A stretch of 64,000 nt of DNA from Stictocephala bisonia. Taxonomy: Eukaryota > Arthropoda > Insecta > Hemiptera > Membracidae. The notes under the pieces are model-generated. The model did not search any database. It worked only from the letters and a program-made list of their open reading frames with translations, and was not told the DNA's origin. The stretch lies in contig JAQJVL010000517.1 of the NCBI GenBank assembly GCA_035578905.1, positions 62,001 through 126,000 of the forward strand, written 5' to 3'. How positions within the stretch are numbered: position 1 is the stretch's first letter; each line of letters opens with the position of its first letter. The position numbers and the translations under genes were made by a program. Shown one piece after another: positions 1-11,336 of this stretch.

Positions 1-539
1 GTTTTCAATTTTAAAATGCCACCTATTAATATGTAATCAGCAGTAAAGCCTGTTTGCAATTAAAGCACACCTAATTAACATAAACTTCAGACATTAGTTG
101 AAAATGTGAATATTTAAGTAAAAATATATCTCGGACTTATATACTAGTAGTCTCCATGGAAACAGCGTTTAAGGAATACACACAGTCTACACAAGACAAA
201 TAAATAATCCAATCACAGTACAATAAGTAATCGAAGTTAAAAATGCTGGTCCTTGCTTTCCACTACCCTTATCTCTGGAAACATGTAGTTTAATTATTAC
301 TTGCAGATGTTGTAGCTAGTTATATGATAAACAATAAGCAGTTATAAAATTACAACATGAATCCCATGTCGCTCACTCACAGGACGTACTAAACGTATGA
401 ATGAGTTAACAGTACCTAGTATTAAGTTCATATCTCCCTAATCTACAAGTACCTATGGTAATGGTAGGCAGTAAGAACTAAACAGTACATAAAAACATGT
501 TAAGTGTTCTGTGCCGTTTGCACATTAAGATTGTCTCCC
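1..539. other. AT-rich non-coding DNA
   Basis: No open frame, repeat or RNA gene that I can support lies here. The composition is AT-rich and stop codons are frequent in all six frames. Confidence 0.6.
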
Positions 540-1429
540 TCGGACAGTTCAGTCTTCCTCTCTGTGTTCCATTTTCTGTTCCGTGATTTCGTTTTCTGTG
601 TTCCTTGGCGTTGTCGGCAAGCTCGCCATTCTAGTTTGGCAGCCGATGAGACATGTTTCGTGGCTAGAAACGTTTAGATAAGTATTTGTAAAATGGTTTG
701 CTTTTGTAACTGTTTGGTTAAAAATATTGTTTATAGATTTCGCTTGTGTGTTTTGTTTCAGAAATTATTAAAACTGTTGTCTGTTTGTGGAAATGTTTTT
801 ATTTTCAGCAGGTCTAGGTTAGGCCCATGTGCCGATGTAAAGGTTAATGTGATTTCTATTTATTGTGATATGTCATGTACTTCTATTTATTATATTATTT
901 TGTCCTGTTAAACTGATTTTTAGATGTAAGTAAATTTGTAGTTTTTGTGTACCACTTTTTGTTTTATAGTAAACTTAGATTCATTTTCTCTTGTTATAAC
1001 TATTTCACTTCATAGGTCTAACAAAAGGTGGCCGGACACGGCAGGATTTTAGTTATGTAATGCTGAGTCATGTAAATTGTTAACTTTGTTCTTTATTATT
1101 TTTGCTTAATTAATTTTTTTAACCAGCTGCACTTTGTCTTTTTTGTTACTTTAGATAAAAAAAAACTCATTTTAGTATTTATTTAGTTCCCGTAACATTT
1201 GATTTTTTACAAATTTTTTATTTTAATTGTCATGGTAGCTTTTATTAGTGAAACAAATTCTGTCTTTTTTTAATCTCTTCCCTTCATGTATTTATTTTGT
1301 TTTCTCGCTTTTGTGGAGCCAGACTAAAATATGTTCTGTGTTGAGCTGTTTCTTTAGCCATGACTCCGGGATCGGTGAGTCATGACGGGCACCTGCATGG
1401 CTACTGACTGCGTTTTCCTGGAAACACAG
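540..1429 (+). other. T-rich, possibly transcribed region
   Basis: From about 540 the + strand becomes T-rich, with a GC-richer patch near 590-670 and another from 1310. Several splice-like signals point the same way: pyrimidine tracts ending in CAG near 760 and 808, a strong TTTCTTTAG acceptor-like site ending near 1359, and a consensus GTGAGT donor near 1375. Such features fit untranslated exons and introns of a + strand gene, but no continuous coding frame links them. The 72-codon frame at 693-911 is T-rich (Cys, Phe, Val, Leu) and looks accidental. Confidence 0.3.
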
Positions 1430-1548
1430 TGAGGAACCTACGGGATGAGACTAGCCTCTACTATATGCGTCCCAGAGGGGCAGCCACTTCTTCACCCTTT
1501 CCGCGCTGTCCATCCAACGGCCTCCAGGATGAAGACTTCGACATGCAG
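1430..1548 (+). CDS. candidate coding exon of an unidentified gene
   Basis: A 119-base GC-richer block sits in AT-rich surroundings and stays open in one frame for 39 codons after two leading bases. It is preceded by an acceptor-like ACACAG ending at 1429 and followed by a donor-like CAG/GTGACC at 1549. The peptide is rich in Arg, Ser, Pro and acidic residues (segments such as RDETSLYYMRPRG and SNGLQDEDFDMQ), like the disordered cytoplasmic part of a signalling or neuronal protein rather than a chance AT-rich frame. The same frame has a stop (TGA at about 1406-1408) just upstream of the proposed acceptor, so an upstream exon is required. I do not recognise the family. The polypyrimidine tract of the acceptor is weak, which is the main reason for doubt. 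It could also be an exon fossil or part of an element. Confidence 0.4.
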
Positions 1549-2309
1549 GTGACCAAAGCCAGTTTATTTATTTGAACATTGAAATTATTTGGAAATGAAG
1601 AACATTAAGTTTTTTTTAATATTACAGCGAAATTTTAAAGCGAGATATATTTTTAGATTTTATTTTTATGTTGCTTAGGTTATATATATATTATTTCTTT
1701 TGAAGAACGGGGTTCTCGAGTGATTCTTCACTTTGTTGTTCCCATTAGAAGTCGCTCAGTTTAGTCTGCTGGATTTTGGCATAGTTATTAATTTAATTAT
1801 TTCTTTTTTTAACTTTTCCAAATTGGCCAAAACCTTCCAAATTTATTTTGTTGCCCGAGGCCCCGTAAGTTCAGCTGCCGTTTTAAAATGTTGTCCTTTT
1901 GTTATCTGTAGTTATTGTTTTCTAATTGTAGTTTATTAATTCATGTATTATGCTATTTAATTATTCTTGTATGTGTTCATTATTATTATTTATTATAGTT
2001 ATATATTTTCAAGAGCTCTATATTTATATATTTATAAAAAAATTGTATTAGGCATAACCTATTTTTTCATATAGCTTACGTTTTACTGATACTTCGTACT
2101 GTTTGTATTTGTCAATCTTGTTTTCCTTATTTATGTATTTCTGTTGCCTCGAGGCCATAAAATATATTCATACATTTTCTGTAACGTTTGATAAATATCG
2201 TAACTTTTTACAAACGGTCAACAGCCCGTTTTGTCCTTAAATTTAAATTTTTTTTTATTTGTAAATTAATATTTTTTTTAAACTTTTGAATGTTTTTTAT
2301 TTAAATTGT

Positions 2310-2410
2310 AATAAACAATACTTTTGCCATTCAACTTGTGTTTTTTCTGTGTCGTCCTCCTGAGTCAGGTGCCTTCGCGCACAGCCTCCATGGGTCCAGC
2401 AATGTTCTAA
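2310..2410 (+). other. possible poly(A) site followed by a small exon-like patch
   Basis: AATAAA at 2310-2315 is followed by a T/GT-rich stretch (2338-2355), as at poly(A) sites. The same pyrimidine tract could instead be an acceptor, since it runs into CTGAGTCAG and then a GC-richer, open 42-base segment (2369-2410). That segment would be in phase with the exon candidate ending at 1548 and reaches a stop after 13 codons. The two readings compete and neither is secure. Confidence 0.22.
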
Positions 2411-2921
2411 ATGCAAATCACATTTATACTTTTGTATTTATAGTTACTTTCTGACTAGCATATATTTTTTATCTTACGTAACTTAATATTTTCTCTTACA
2501 GATATCAACACAAAATTTATCTAAAACTAACAATATTGCAGTTTTATATAAATGTTTCATTTATTTATTTCATAGTATCTCTTAAAATATATATTATATA
2601 TTATTTTTTCTTTCAATTATTTATAAGATTTGTTTAGTTAAAAAGTTGTATTCAAGCTAGTTTAACATGTTTCATTAGTATTTATTGCAAAATAGAATCT
2701 CTCTTCTAAATATAAACGTGTAATAAAATCAAATAAATTTTACTGTCATAATACGAAAATTGTCATAATCCTATTTAAAATAATAATAACAAATATATTA
2801 CGTAAATTATGACACTGACAGATGGGTTAAACTAACGTGTTCCACTCATTGGACAGTTTGCATTTGGTTGCATTGAGTAAATAATATAGTTTGGTAAATA
2901 AGTGTGATCACTGTGGTATAT

Positions 2922-3012
2922 TAGGCCACTGATTAAGGTTGAGTTAAGGGATCGAATCCCTAAAAATCTTTTTCCTGAGTCCCAACCTTATTTTCTTTCA
3001 TTCAGTGGTCTA
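2922..3012. repeat. small imperfect inverted repeat
   Basis: The left arm TAGGCCACTGA (2922-2932) pairs with TCAGTGGTCTA (about 3002-3012), and AAGGTT near 2935 pairs with AACCTT near 2984. The centre carries the near-palindrome GGGATCGAATCCCT. This could be a degraded miniature element or a stable hairpin. No second copy was noticed in the window. Confidence 0.4.
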
Positions 3013-5411
3013 GGTTCTATATTTGACCTCAATTTTTACTAACGAATAAAATTATAAATATTACATTAGCCTCAAATGAACATATTTCAGATAGGATATC
3101 GTAAAAAGATAAATTTTTCAAATAACTTCCTTATATTTAATTTCATCTCAAACACCTTAATCAATCCAATGTGATAACGTAACTCATCAACAGTTTTTTA
3201 ACCCTCAAATAAAACATGTATATTACTGATTTTAATTTATTTAGTGTTGATTTGATCAACTACAAATGATAAAGTACCATTTTAAAGATACAAAATTAGA
3301 GAGAAAGGGCGTTTATTCTGGTATGAGGATTGAATATTACCAATATACTTATGTAATACATTAACATATACTGATTTAGAACGACATATGTTCCTTCGAG
3401 AGTAAATTAATGTCGTGAAAGTAATAATACGAGTGAGGGGAAGTTGGGTGCTTCACACTCAGAACACGTTTCATTCTCCATCTCTGGTCTTCTCTGATTC
3501 TCTTTTTCACTTGTTCGTGTTGTCTGCCAACATCAGTGTCTTTTTTATTATCTTGAAACTGGAGTTAATAGAGTTTCAATTCAATGAAGTACTTAAATTA
3601 TTATAGGTTCAATGTTTACCAATTGTACGTATTATTTTTTAATTGCTCTCTCTCCCCTCCCTCCCCCTCCCCCTTTTATTCCATTGAAGAATGCATGTTG
3701 ATTAAAGGCTGTGACATTATTTTTCTAATTTTAACTATACCTTATGTGTGTAGTTTTTTTGTTATGTATTGTCCACAAAATGTTACCAGTTTAGTTTTAT
3801 ATATGTGTTCTTGGTCTTTCAATGTTATGTTATTGTTTATGTAAAATTGTTTTATGTTTCATTGTAAATGTATTTGTTATTTTTTTGTGTATTTATTTGT
3901 TAGTACTGTTCGAGTTTATTTGTTTATTAGATTACCGCCACAATTACCAACCCTAATAAAGCTTTAACATACCGAGCATTTATCATATAAATTTAGTTGA
4001 AATTTAAGAAAATTGTTAGTATATAAAATTATTTACATGGTGTATTTTATTTTACACTGAACTTTGACATGGCATATTGTACCATAAGTTTGTGGCAAAT
4101 TGCAATAAACAGAATTTGATTTTATAACATTTATCCACCAATTTTGGTTTTAATACTCCCTACAGACTAATTTTAGAAATAAATACTTTTGTTGTAATAT
4201 TTTCATTCGTACTTAGCTGTGGAACCATTGGAAGAAATTTTCCATACTTATTCTATCCACTCATTTTGGCCATGTATTTAGCCCAAACAGCCTCCGGTGG
4301 TTAATGGATTCCATTTCCTTTCTCGCCACTCCCAATATGTTTATGATGCTAGATGAAGTGAGACAGTTTGAAGTTTCAGTAGTTTAGGACAACAGTTAAA
4401 CACCCTCATAAAACTTGTATGACTACATAACCCCATAAGGCTGTACTACACAGTGTTCTGCTGTAGATTGCTACCACTATTATTATATAATTATCATGTT
4501 ATGCATTTATGACCTAAGAAATATTATCATGTTTTATATAATTCCTCGTAGGTTTATAGCTCACTACGGACCATAGTTAAGTCCTATGTACTTAAAAAGC
4601 AAATGTCACAATAAATGTAAATATGCCACTACAAAATGAGTTTTTAATGGTTAATTTACTACATAGGGTGAGGTATTACTGTCTTAAGATAAAATATCAT
4701 GTAATTTCTATAATAAACATAATATTCTTTCATATGGTTCCGTAACTCTAATTATAAAAATTACGTACAATATATTTATTACGGTTTGTATATATGTAAT
4801 TCTGGAACATTAATCAGACGTTATATAATTTAAGTCAATCCAGAAAATTTATGATAATAACTACTATATTTTTCGGAAATAAAAATAAATATTCCTAAAT
4901 TTACTTCGTCTTAAATTGCCTAAATAATTATTGAAAAATATTCTACATTTCTGTTAATAAATAAGAATATTTTTTTTACAAACTCAAAATTTTACTAAAA
5001 CCATATTTAGAATAATCGAATATTGAACAATTGTATAGTTCGAATAATCGAATACAACTCGAGTAAAGTCGAATTCGATTATAATTCGTGTGCAGGGAAA
5101 ATTAAAAAAGAAGGGAAAAATAATTGTCTCTTAGGAAAGACAATTTTAATATCACAAAAACCCCGAAAGCCTGGCGATATCTTGCCGAGTCACTGCCATT
5201 TTAAATTACGTAATGCCTTTAGCCGTTGGATGATGGTTTTAGGTTGTTTTAATAACTTCATACTAACACTTAGCAGATTAGTAATTAAAAATTCAAGTGT
5301 TTTAATTGGCGAAAAATGTAATCACTGCGTAGTGATTAAAAACAACGCTTTATCCATCTAAAATCATGTATTTTAACAATGCATTTTAATATGACTTTGA
5401 ATCAATATGGA

Positions 5412-5422
5412 TTAATTAACAT
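5412..5422. other. candidate target-site duplication, 3' side of LINE
   Basis: The 11-mer TTAATTAACAT here is repeated exactly at 9717-9727, just outside the 5' end of the LINE. About 20 unexplained bases separate this copy from the tetranucleotide tail, and the word is AT-rich, so coincidence is possible. Confidence 0.4.
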
Positions 5423-5443
5423 CAGTAAACAAATTCATATCCT

Positions 5444-5465
5444 AATTAGTTAGTTAGTTAGTTTA
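5444..5465 (-). repeat. LINE 3' tetranucleotide tail
   Basis: On the minus strand the element ends in repeats of AACT (GTTA/AGTT on the + strand). Microsatellite tails of this kind mark the 3' end of several LINE clades that do not use poly(A). Confidence 0.7.
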
Positions 5466-5536
5466 AGTGGGGATATATAGTTGGTCCAGCCAACCCTTGC
5501 AACGAAGCCTAAGGCTTTTTGTGCCAATCCCGGTGC

Positions 5537-7486
5537 CTAATCGTCGTAAAGCTGGCAATCCTTGACCAAGTCAAGGAGCTTCTTCACTAGATTAGTAATT
5601 TCCAACTGTCCCAGAGGTGAGCCTTCAAAAAGTGCTCTTCTTCTGGCACCAAGGGCCTCACACTCCAGGACAATGTGTTCTGCCGACTCTTCGTCCTCCC
5701 CACAGAGGCGACAGATGGGATCCTCCGTAAAGAGTCCCACCGTTCTTAGATGCCTCCGGAATTTGCCGTGACCGGTGATGAGTCCCACCACCAGCTTAAC
5801 GTGCGGTTTACTTAACCCAAGAAGTGACTTTGTCAACTTCTGGGAGGGATTCCTGACAAGAACCTTGCCAAGTCTTTGCCCTGGGAACCACCGCCATCTT
5901 TCCAGATGTCTGGCGCTGACCCAGCTTTTAATTGCTGTTTTGGCAGCTGCAATCGAAACGCCGCAGGCCGGCTTAGGACCAATGAAGGGCTTGAGAGCAC
6001 CCTCCCTAGCCAAGGCATCGGCCTGCTCGTTGCCTTCTAATCCCCTATGTCCTGGGATCCATTCCAGCAAGACCTGATTTCTTGAACCCAGGATGCTGAG
6101 GGACTCCACACATTCCCAGACTAGACCAGACGAGACCTTCCAGGAGTCAAGAGCCCCTAAGGCCGCCTGACTGTCTGAGAGGATGTGGATATGTTTCCCG
6201 CAAACCCCTCTCTCGACCGCCTGGGCGGCAAAATGAAGGATTGCGGTGACTTCAGCTTGGAAAACGGTGCCATACGCTCCCAGGCTCACGCTAGCGTTGG
6301 TCCTAGGGTCGCCAGTATAGACACCAAATCCAGCTCTGTTGCCCATTCTTGACCCGTCTGTGAACCATACAATTCGGTCGTGAGAAGAAACCGGGCTACT
6401 AACACCGTCCCAGTACTCCCTCGACCTGAAATCCACAGTATAGGGTCTAGTGAAAAGATACTTAGTCCCAATGAAGTCAGACTTCATTGAGAGTACCTCA
6501 TCGTTTACTAGATTGGCCACTGAGGAGTGACCTGTACAGGACCCCCTCCAGTGGCCAGTTAGCTGAAGCCTATAAGCCGCCGCCCGAGCCTCCCCAATAA
6601 TGAAGAGATCAAGGGGTGGCAGGTTGAGAAGAACCTCCAGTGCAATAGAAGGGGTCGACCTAAAGGCCCCTGTCATGCACATGCAGGCAAGTCTTTGTAG
6701 GCTAGAAAGCCTACCCCGGACAGTTACCTGATTGACCTTAGGCCACCAGATCAAAGCCCCGTAAGTAATTTGTGGTCTGATGACCGCTGTGTAAAGCCAG
6801 TGGCAGACATGGGGTGACAGGCCCCATGTGGAGCCCACGCAGCGCCTAGTGGTCACGAAGGACCACTTAGCTCTGCGGATGGCTTTATCCAGATGCAAGT
6901 TCCATGTCAGTTTCTGATCAAGGATTACTCCCAGATACTTAACCGACGATGAAACAGGCAGAGACACTCCACCAAGGGCCAGGCTTCTGAAGGAGCCCTG
7001 AACCCTTTTCCTGGTGAAGGGAACTATTACTGTCTTGGAAGGGTTTATTGCAAGCCCTTCTCTTACACACCAGGAGTTCACTGCTTCCAGACTGTCATTC
7101 ATGATGTCCGTAACAGTGCCCTGGTACTTGCCACGGACCAGTAGGACGAGATCGTTCGCATAGCCCTGTATGAAAATGCCCTTATCCGTGAGGCTGACTA
7201 GGAGATCATCCACCACTAGGTCCCACAGGAGGGGTGATAGAACTCCCCCCTGCGGGCATCCTCGGCTCGCAGAAATCTCCACCACCTCCCTTAGAAGGGT
7301 TGATTGAATTCTTCTGCCCCGTAACATGTGGTCGACCCACCTACAGATGGTAGGCTCTACACCACGTTGTCCCAGCGCACGAATAATTGACTGATATGAG
7401 GTGTTGTTGAATGCCCCCTCAATATCCAAAAAGGCTCCTAGAGCAATTTCTTTGTTCTCCAGGGAATGTTCAAGGTGACTGACCAA
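5537..7486 (-). pseudogene. LINE ORF2, reverse transcriptase and RNase H part
   Basis: This 649-codon frame holds most of the reverse transcriptase, then RNase H and a terminal zinc motif. Reverse transcriptase motif A is at residues 18-26 (FLDIEGAF, Asp21) and motif B at 76-80 (GCPQG). Motif C at 109-112 reads YAND where the family has YADD: a codon expected as GAC is AAC, so the first metal-binding Asp of the motif is lost. RNase H keeps its four acidic residues: Asp377 (FTDGS), Glu412 (QAEVT), Asp438 (SDSQA) and Asp490 (QADALA). A C-x2-C-x8-H-x4-C motif starts at residue 592. The N-terminal part of the polymerase lies upstream in other frames because of frameshifts near 7815, 7674 and 7515. 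The catalytic change and frameshifts make this copy non-autonomous. Confidence 0.92.
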
Positions 7487-7692
7487 ACAATGGAGGGCAG
7501 ACTCACAAGACTCCCCGGGAGATACGCATGTTGATTTCGATGTAAAGGGGAGTTTTTAAGCGCCCCTTCTCGAATGTGAAATCCTACGAGTCTCTCCATG
7601 GTCTTCACCAGAAACGAGGAAAGACTAATTGGCCTAAAGGATTTGGCGTTTTTGTAGTCACCACGACCCCGCTTAGAATGAAAACTACTTTG

Positions 7693-9189
7693 CTAACCCT
7701 CCAAGACTGAGGAATATACCCGAAGGCAAGGCTCGCCCTGAAGATTTCGCAAAGTAGAAAGTGGAGGTTCGGTGGGCCCTTCTGCAACAATGCAGGAAAG
7801 ACGCCATCGCCTCCATGGGGATTTAAATGGGCTGAACTTGTCGATTGCCCATTTAACTTTGGAAACGGTGACTATACGTCTAGCTTGCCTCCAGTCCTCT
7901 CGAGTTGCCCTAGGTATAGGGCTAGTCTCTCGAGGGCCTGAGACTTCCAGAGCATCGTCAACGAGATTCCCTGGGAAGTGACACTCCAGAAGGAGCTTGA
8001 GCGTTTCACCAGGTAAAGTTGTCAATTCCCCTGAGCTGGTTCTAAGACTGCCCATGGGGCTGATAGGTTCGCTAGCCAAGATTTTCTGGATTCTGGCTGC
8101 CTCTTTGATGGAGTCAATGCCCCTACAAAAGGTTTGCCATGAAGCCTTCTTGGCATCACGAATGGATGAATTGTAGTCGTTAAGAGCTAAACGATACTCT
8201 CCGCGACAATTGGCCACCTTAGAGCGATTAAAAAGCATTCTAACGCGCCTTTTCTTAGCTTCCAGGGATTTTGACCACCACCCGATTTTTGATCTAGGCG
8301 GTGTGTTTGAAATTGGACAGTTGTCGTGGAAACTTTCAAGGATCGCATCCTGTAAACAGGATGCCGCCTGCTCCAGTTCCACGACAGACCTTATACGTAC
8401 TCTGCCCCCCCCCCCCCCGGGACCCAAGCCCGCAATGGCCGAAAGTTCCGCAGCATAGGACTCCCAGTCCGTCCGCCTAGGATTTCGGTGAGGAGTGGAA
8501 AAGGCTGACATTTTAGCTTTGATATCAAAACGAATGTGCAGATGATCTGAGAGAGAAGGTTCGTCAGAGACCCACCAGTTGTCAATTAGGCCTAGAGTGA
8601 CCGCATTGCAAAGAGTCAGGTCTATGACTTCAGCTCTAACCCTATTCCTAAACGTGGGTTCATTGCCCCGATTTAGAATGAATAGATCGTTAGAAACAAT
8701 GAAATTTAATAGGTACTCACCCCTCCTGTTGGAGTCGGTTGATCCCCATGCTTCATGATGGGCATTGGCGTCGCAGCTGACCAGAAGGTGCCGTCCCCCA
8801 ATGGATTGTTTCTCTACCAGGGCTTCTAGCTCCCTGGAAGGGGGTGGATCCTGAGCATCATAGGGAAGGTACACAGAGCTGACGGTGAACTCCCCATGCC
8901 CTTCCTCAGTGCTCAGTGTCATTCTCACTGTCGTGATGTCCCTGGAACAGAACTCAAACAGGGGAAATACTTCCATACCATTGCGTACCAAGATACATGT
9001 CCTAGCATCATTGGTGGAGCAAGAGGAAATTATCTTACCTTTTGCATCGGCCAGTCCTGCGATTCTGCCCTTGTGTAACCAAGGTTCTTGAATCAGGGCC
9101 AGGTCGATGTTGTGTGCAGTCATGGACTGACAGAGGGCTGCTGAGGCAGCCTTACTGTGGTGCAGATTGGCTTGAATCACCCTTAGCAT
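7693..9189 (-). pseudogene. LINE ORF2, endonuclease part
   Basis: This 498-codon frame starts with ATG at 9189 and carries an apurinic-like endonuclease in its first 230 or so residues. That domain nicks target DNA for target-primed reverse transcription. Visible catalytic positions are Asn8 (IQANLHH), Glu35 (LIQEPW), Tyr107, Asp140 and Asn142 (CDANAHH), Asp190 (VIDLTL) and Asp215-His216 (LSDHLHI), all kept. The rest is the linker to the reverse transcriptase. A one-base frameshift near 7815, in a CCATGG, throws the frame off, so the last 45 or so residues are not native and the conserved sequence continues in the next frame (seen at 7605-7790). The domain could still fold, but the polyprotein is broken. 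Confidence 0.88.
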
Positions 9190-9194
9190 TGTCC

Positions 9195-9446
9195 CTAGCC
9201 AGCCAAGTTGGAGTCAGAATCGGAGAGAGACATGTCCCCCCCCCCCCCCGACGTTGATTTGGCCCGAGCAATGGAAAACAAGGGCTGGCCAATGTGGCTG
9301 CCCTCTGCTCCCATGCTCGGTTCATTGCCTAAGGACTCAATGCGGTCCTTAGGTGAAGGTTTTGTTGTTTTAGTTTTATCTGGTTCCATAGGATTCCCAC
9401 GATTAGCTAGGGAAATAAATGGTCTAGCCCCGACAGAGCCCCGCAT
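9195..9446 (-). pseudogene. remnant of LINE ORF1
   Basis: An 83-codon frame that ends a few bases before the ORF2 start codon, the usual ORF1/ORF2 arrangement. It is rich in Ser, Pro, Lys and Gly, with an acidic Ser/Asp end (SLSDSDSN), and reads through the 14-C tract as a run of Gly. The gag-like ORF1 of this LINE group is normally several hundred residues and ends in CCHC zinc knuckles. None is present, so most of ORF1 is probably deleted. Alternatively this is only leader sequence. Confidence 0.5.
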
Positions 9447-9716
9447 GCCAGGGTAAGCCTATTTGAAACTGGATTTCGGCAGGTGTCCAGAGTCCGCATG
9501 GTATAGACTGGTCTACCACCAGCCATTCAGCCCTCGGCCCACGCTGTTCCACCTTGGCTTGGTTGGAAGGTTAGGTAGGATAAGGAATTATTGGGATAGG
9601 AGTGCTCTCAGCATCGGGACCACACTGAGAGCTGTGGGAAGGTACCCTCCTCCTCACTCATCGGTTATGGGAATGATGAGACGCCGGGCTTGGGACCGGT
9701 ACAAGCGGAGTTCATC

Positions 9717-9727
9717 TTAATTAACAT
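9717..9727. other. candidate target-site duplication, 5' side of LINE
   Basis: Exact 11-base match to 5412-5422, directly abutting the 5' end of the LINE as judged from the end of the GC-rich element sequence. Confidence 0.45.
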
Positions 9728-10389
9728 TCACATTTGCTTTACAATTACACACAAGCTGTGTCGGCATCTAAAATATGAATGATAATAACATTGATTCTCT
9801 CTGTAGTCGAGATGTTCTACGAATGGTATATCTTTCTCACGTAGAATCTATCTCGAGATATGGGCTCGTCTCGTGGGATACGAATTATGTTATTTTTATT
9901 TTAAAGCAACCCACATATTTGAGTGAACAATGAGAATTTTCATAATTATCAAATAAGATCTAGAATGCTTACATCTGTGTATGAACATAACACCAGTGCA
10001 TTTGAGAGCGGACCGTACTATTTAAGTACTGTACTTAAGTTTTCAACAAGCTGCCAAAATAAATAAAACATGAACATAATTTACTTTCATACGAGAAGAA
10101 ATTAAAAATGTACTTTCTTGGTAAATGCTACTATTGTTTACAGAATTTGTTAGTTTAAAATCTAAATTTAGTTACTCCACATGTAATGAAAATATATATT
10201 TTTGCATGTACGAATAAATATTTTGAATTAGAATTTTGACTTTGAATCAATCATAATTTATCCAATTATTATTTGTAAAAGTGTTGAACTTATATCGATA
10301 AAAATATCTACTCTCATAATTTTTATTTTTATAAATTCCCATCATATAATAAAAGAAATCACAGTTTAACACTAAGCGATATTAATTTC
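9728..10389. other. AT-rich non-coding DNA
   Basis: Nothing identifiable: no open frame, no repeat shared with the rest of the window apart from short AT-rich words. Confidence 0.6.
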
Positions 10390-10505
10390 GCAGATTGTAC
10401 ACAACACAGGCTCTGACGTCACTGTCTGTCTAATATCACTGCCATTCGTTGTCAACAGGCCTTTGTACACGTTTGATTTAAACGGCCTGCAAACAAAGCA
10501 GTAGT
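10390..10505 (+). repeat. dispersed repeat with CRE palindrome, copy 1
   Basis: About 115 bases that match 38752-38868 in inverted orientation. The shared core includes TGACGTCA (10414-10421), CCTTTGTAC, and a highly similar stretch around TGATTTAAACGG followed by GCAAACAAAGCAG. TGACGTCA is the full CREB/ATF site. The pair may be an old repeat family whose copies keep this site. Confidence 0.6.
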
Positions 10506-11336
10506 GAGTGTGATTTCACCTCCACAATACAGGTAATACACAGACTGCCAGAGGAGGACATCTTATCTCCCTTTTGTTAACAAAAAAATATAAGAAGGCG
10601 AATGTTTTGTTTTTTGTCTAGCTTGCTATAAATACTAATATAAGCGCATAGTAAACATTTTGAAAAAAAGTAAAATACACATAATCGAATTAAAATTTAA
10701 ACATACTTTCGAACTTTCAAAAATATCGAATTAATTATATTAAAAAACACACATTTTTTCAACTAAATAACATTTCAATTTCTTGGAATCTTTTTCTATG
10801 AAAACCTTGTTATTTAAAGACTTCATTTACAATTTTCTGTTTTTAATTTTACTGTATAGTGTGAGTTTTATTCCTAAAAATCGTAAACCTACTTGAAGCT
10901 TCTCAAAAGCGATGTTTTCAATATCAAAAAGCCCATTTTTTATAGCTAAAACGCATTTTATTTCCTTGTATATTTTGACAAAGTAAACCTTATTATAGAG
11001 AGGCATCAGATATATTTTAAGTATTATTTTTTTATTCCAACTAAGCCTAATTATAACTATCCGTAATGCTATATTTCATTTTTCCACACAGTTTTTGTTC
11101 TATTCGTAGACTAAATGATATTTTGTTTACCGATCGGCATCCATGAAGTAAAACTAGTAGATAAGGGCTACTTAGATTGCGACCCACTGAAAGCACTAGT
11201 GCGGGAGAGATATACTGAGTTGTGGAAGTGAGATAGGGAACTTACCTTACACAATATGTTAGTAATTTTAAATTTGTCATGAATACTAGTTAGATGGTAA
11301 GCCACGTGCTGACTGTTCATTAGTCATCTCCGCCCA
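10506..11336. other. AT-rich non-coding DNA
   Basis: Nothing identifiable beyond AT-rich sequence. Confidence 0.55.

Larger units (their letters stand above)
2411..5443. other. AT-rich intergenic DNA, T-rich block at 3.4-4.0 kb
   Basis: Mostly featureless AT-rich sequence. The + strand at 3430-3970 is C/T-rich, including a CCCTCC run near 3655-3675, and ends with AATAAA at 3955-3960, so it could be a 3' untranslated region. No coding frame supports a gene. A 112-codon frame at 5023-5361 has no recognisable domain. Confidence 0.4.
5444..9716 (-). mobile_element. LOA/R1-like LINE with RNase H, nearly full length, inactive
   Basis: A non-LTR retrotransposon of about 4.27 kb read on the minus strand. 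In order: 5' untranslated region (about 9716-9450), a short ORF1 remnant, an ORF2 with apurinic-like endonuclease, reverse transcriptase, RNase H and a terminal CCHC motif, a short 3' untranslated region, and a 3' tail of AACT tetranucleotides (5444-5465). RNase H after the reverse transcriptase is known from the I/LOA/R1 group, and a short-repeat tail rather than poly(A) fits that group. The reverse transcriptase has about three frameshifts and a mutated catalytic motif. Composition is GC-richer than the flanks, as expected for an insertion. Two runs of exactly 14 C lie inside it (8405-8418 and 9236-9249). Clade assignment is from motif layout only. Confidence 0.9.

Noticed and set aside
5023..5361. 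112-codon + strand frame just outside the LINE
   Set aside because: No recognisable domain, no splice or promoter support, and composition like the flanks. It is plausible by chance in 64 kb.
5562..6077. + strand frames opposite the LINE ORF2
   Set aside because: Antisense shadows of the GC-rich reverse transcriptase and RNase H sequence.
9208..9720. + strand frames over the LINE 5' region
   Set aside because: Antisense shadows of the leader and ORF1 remnant.
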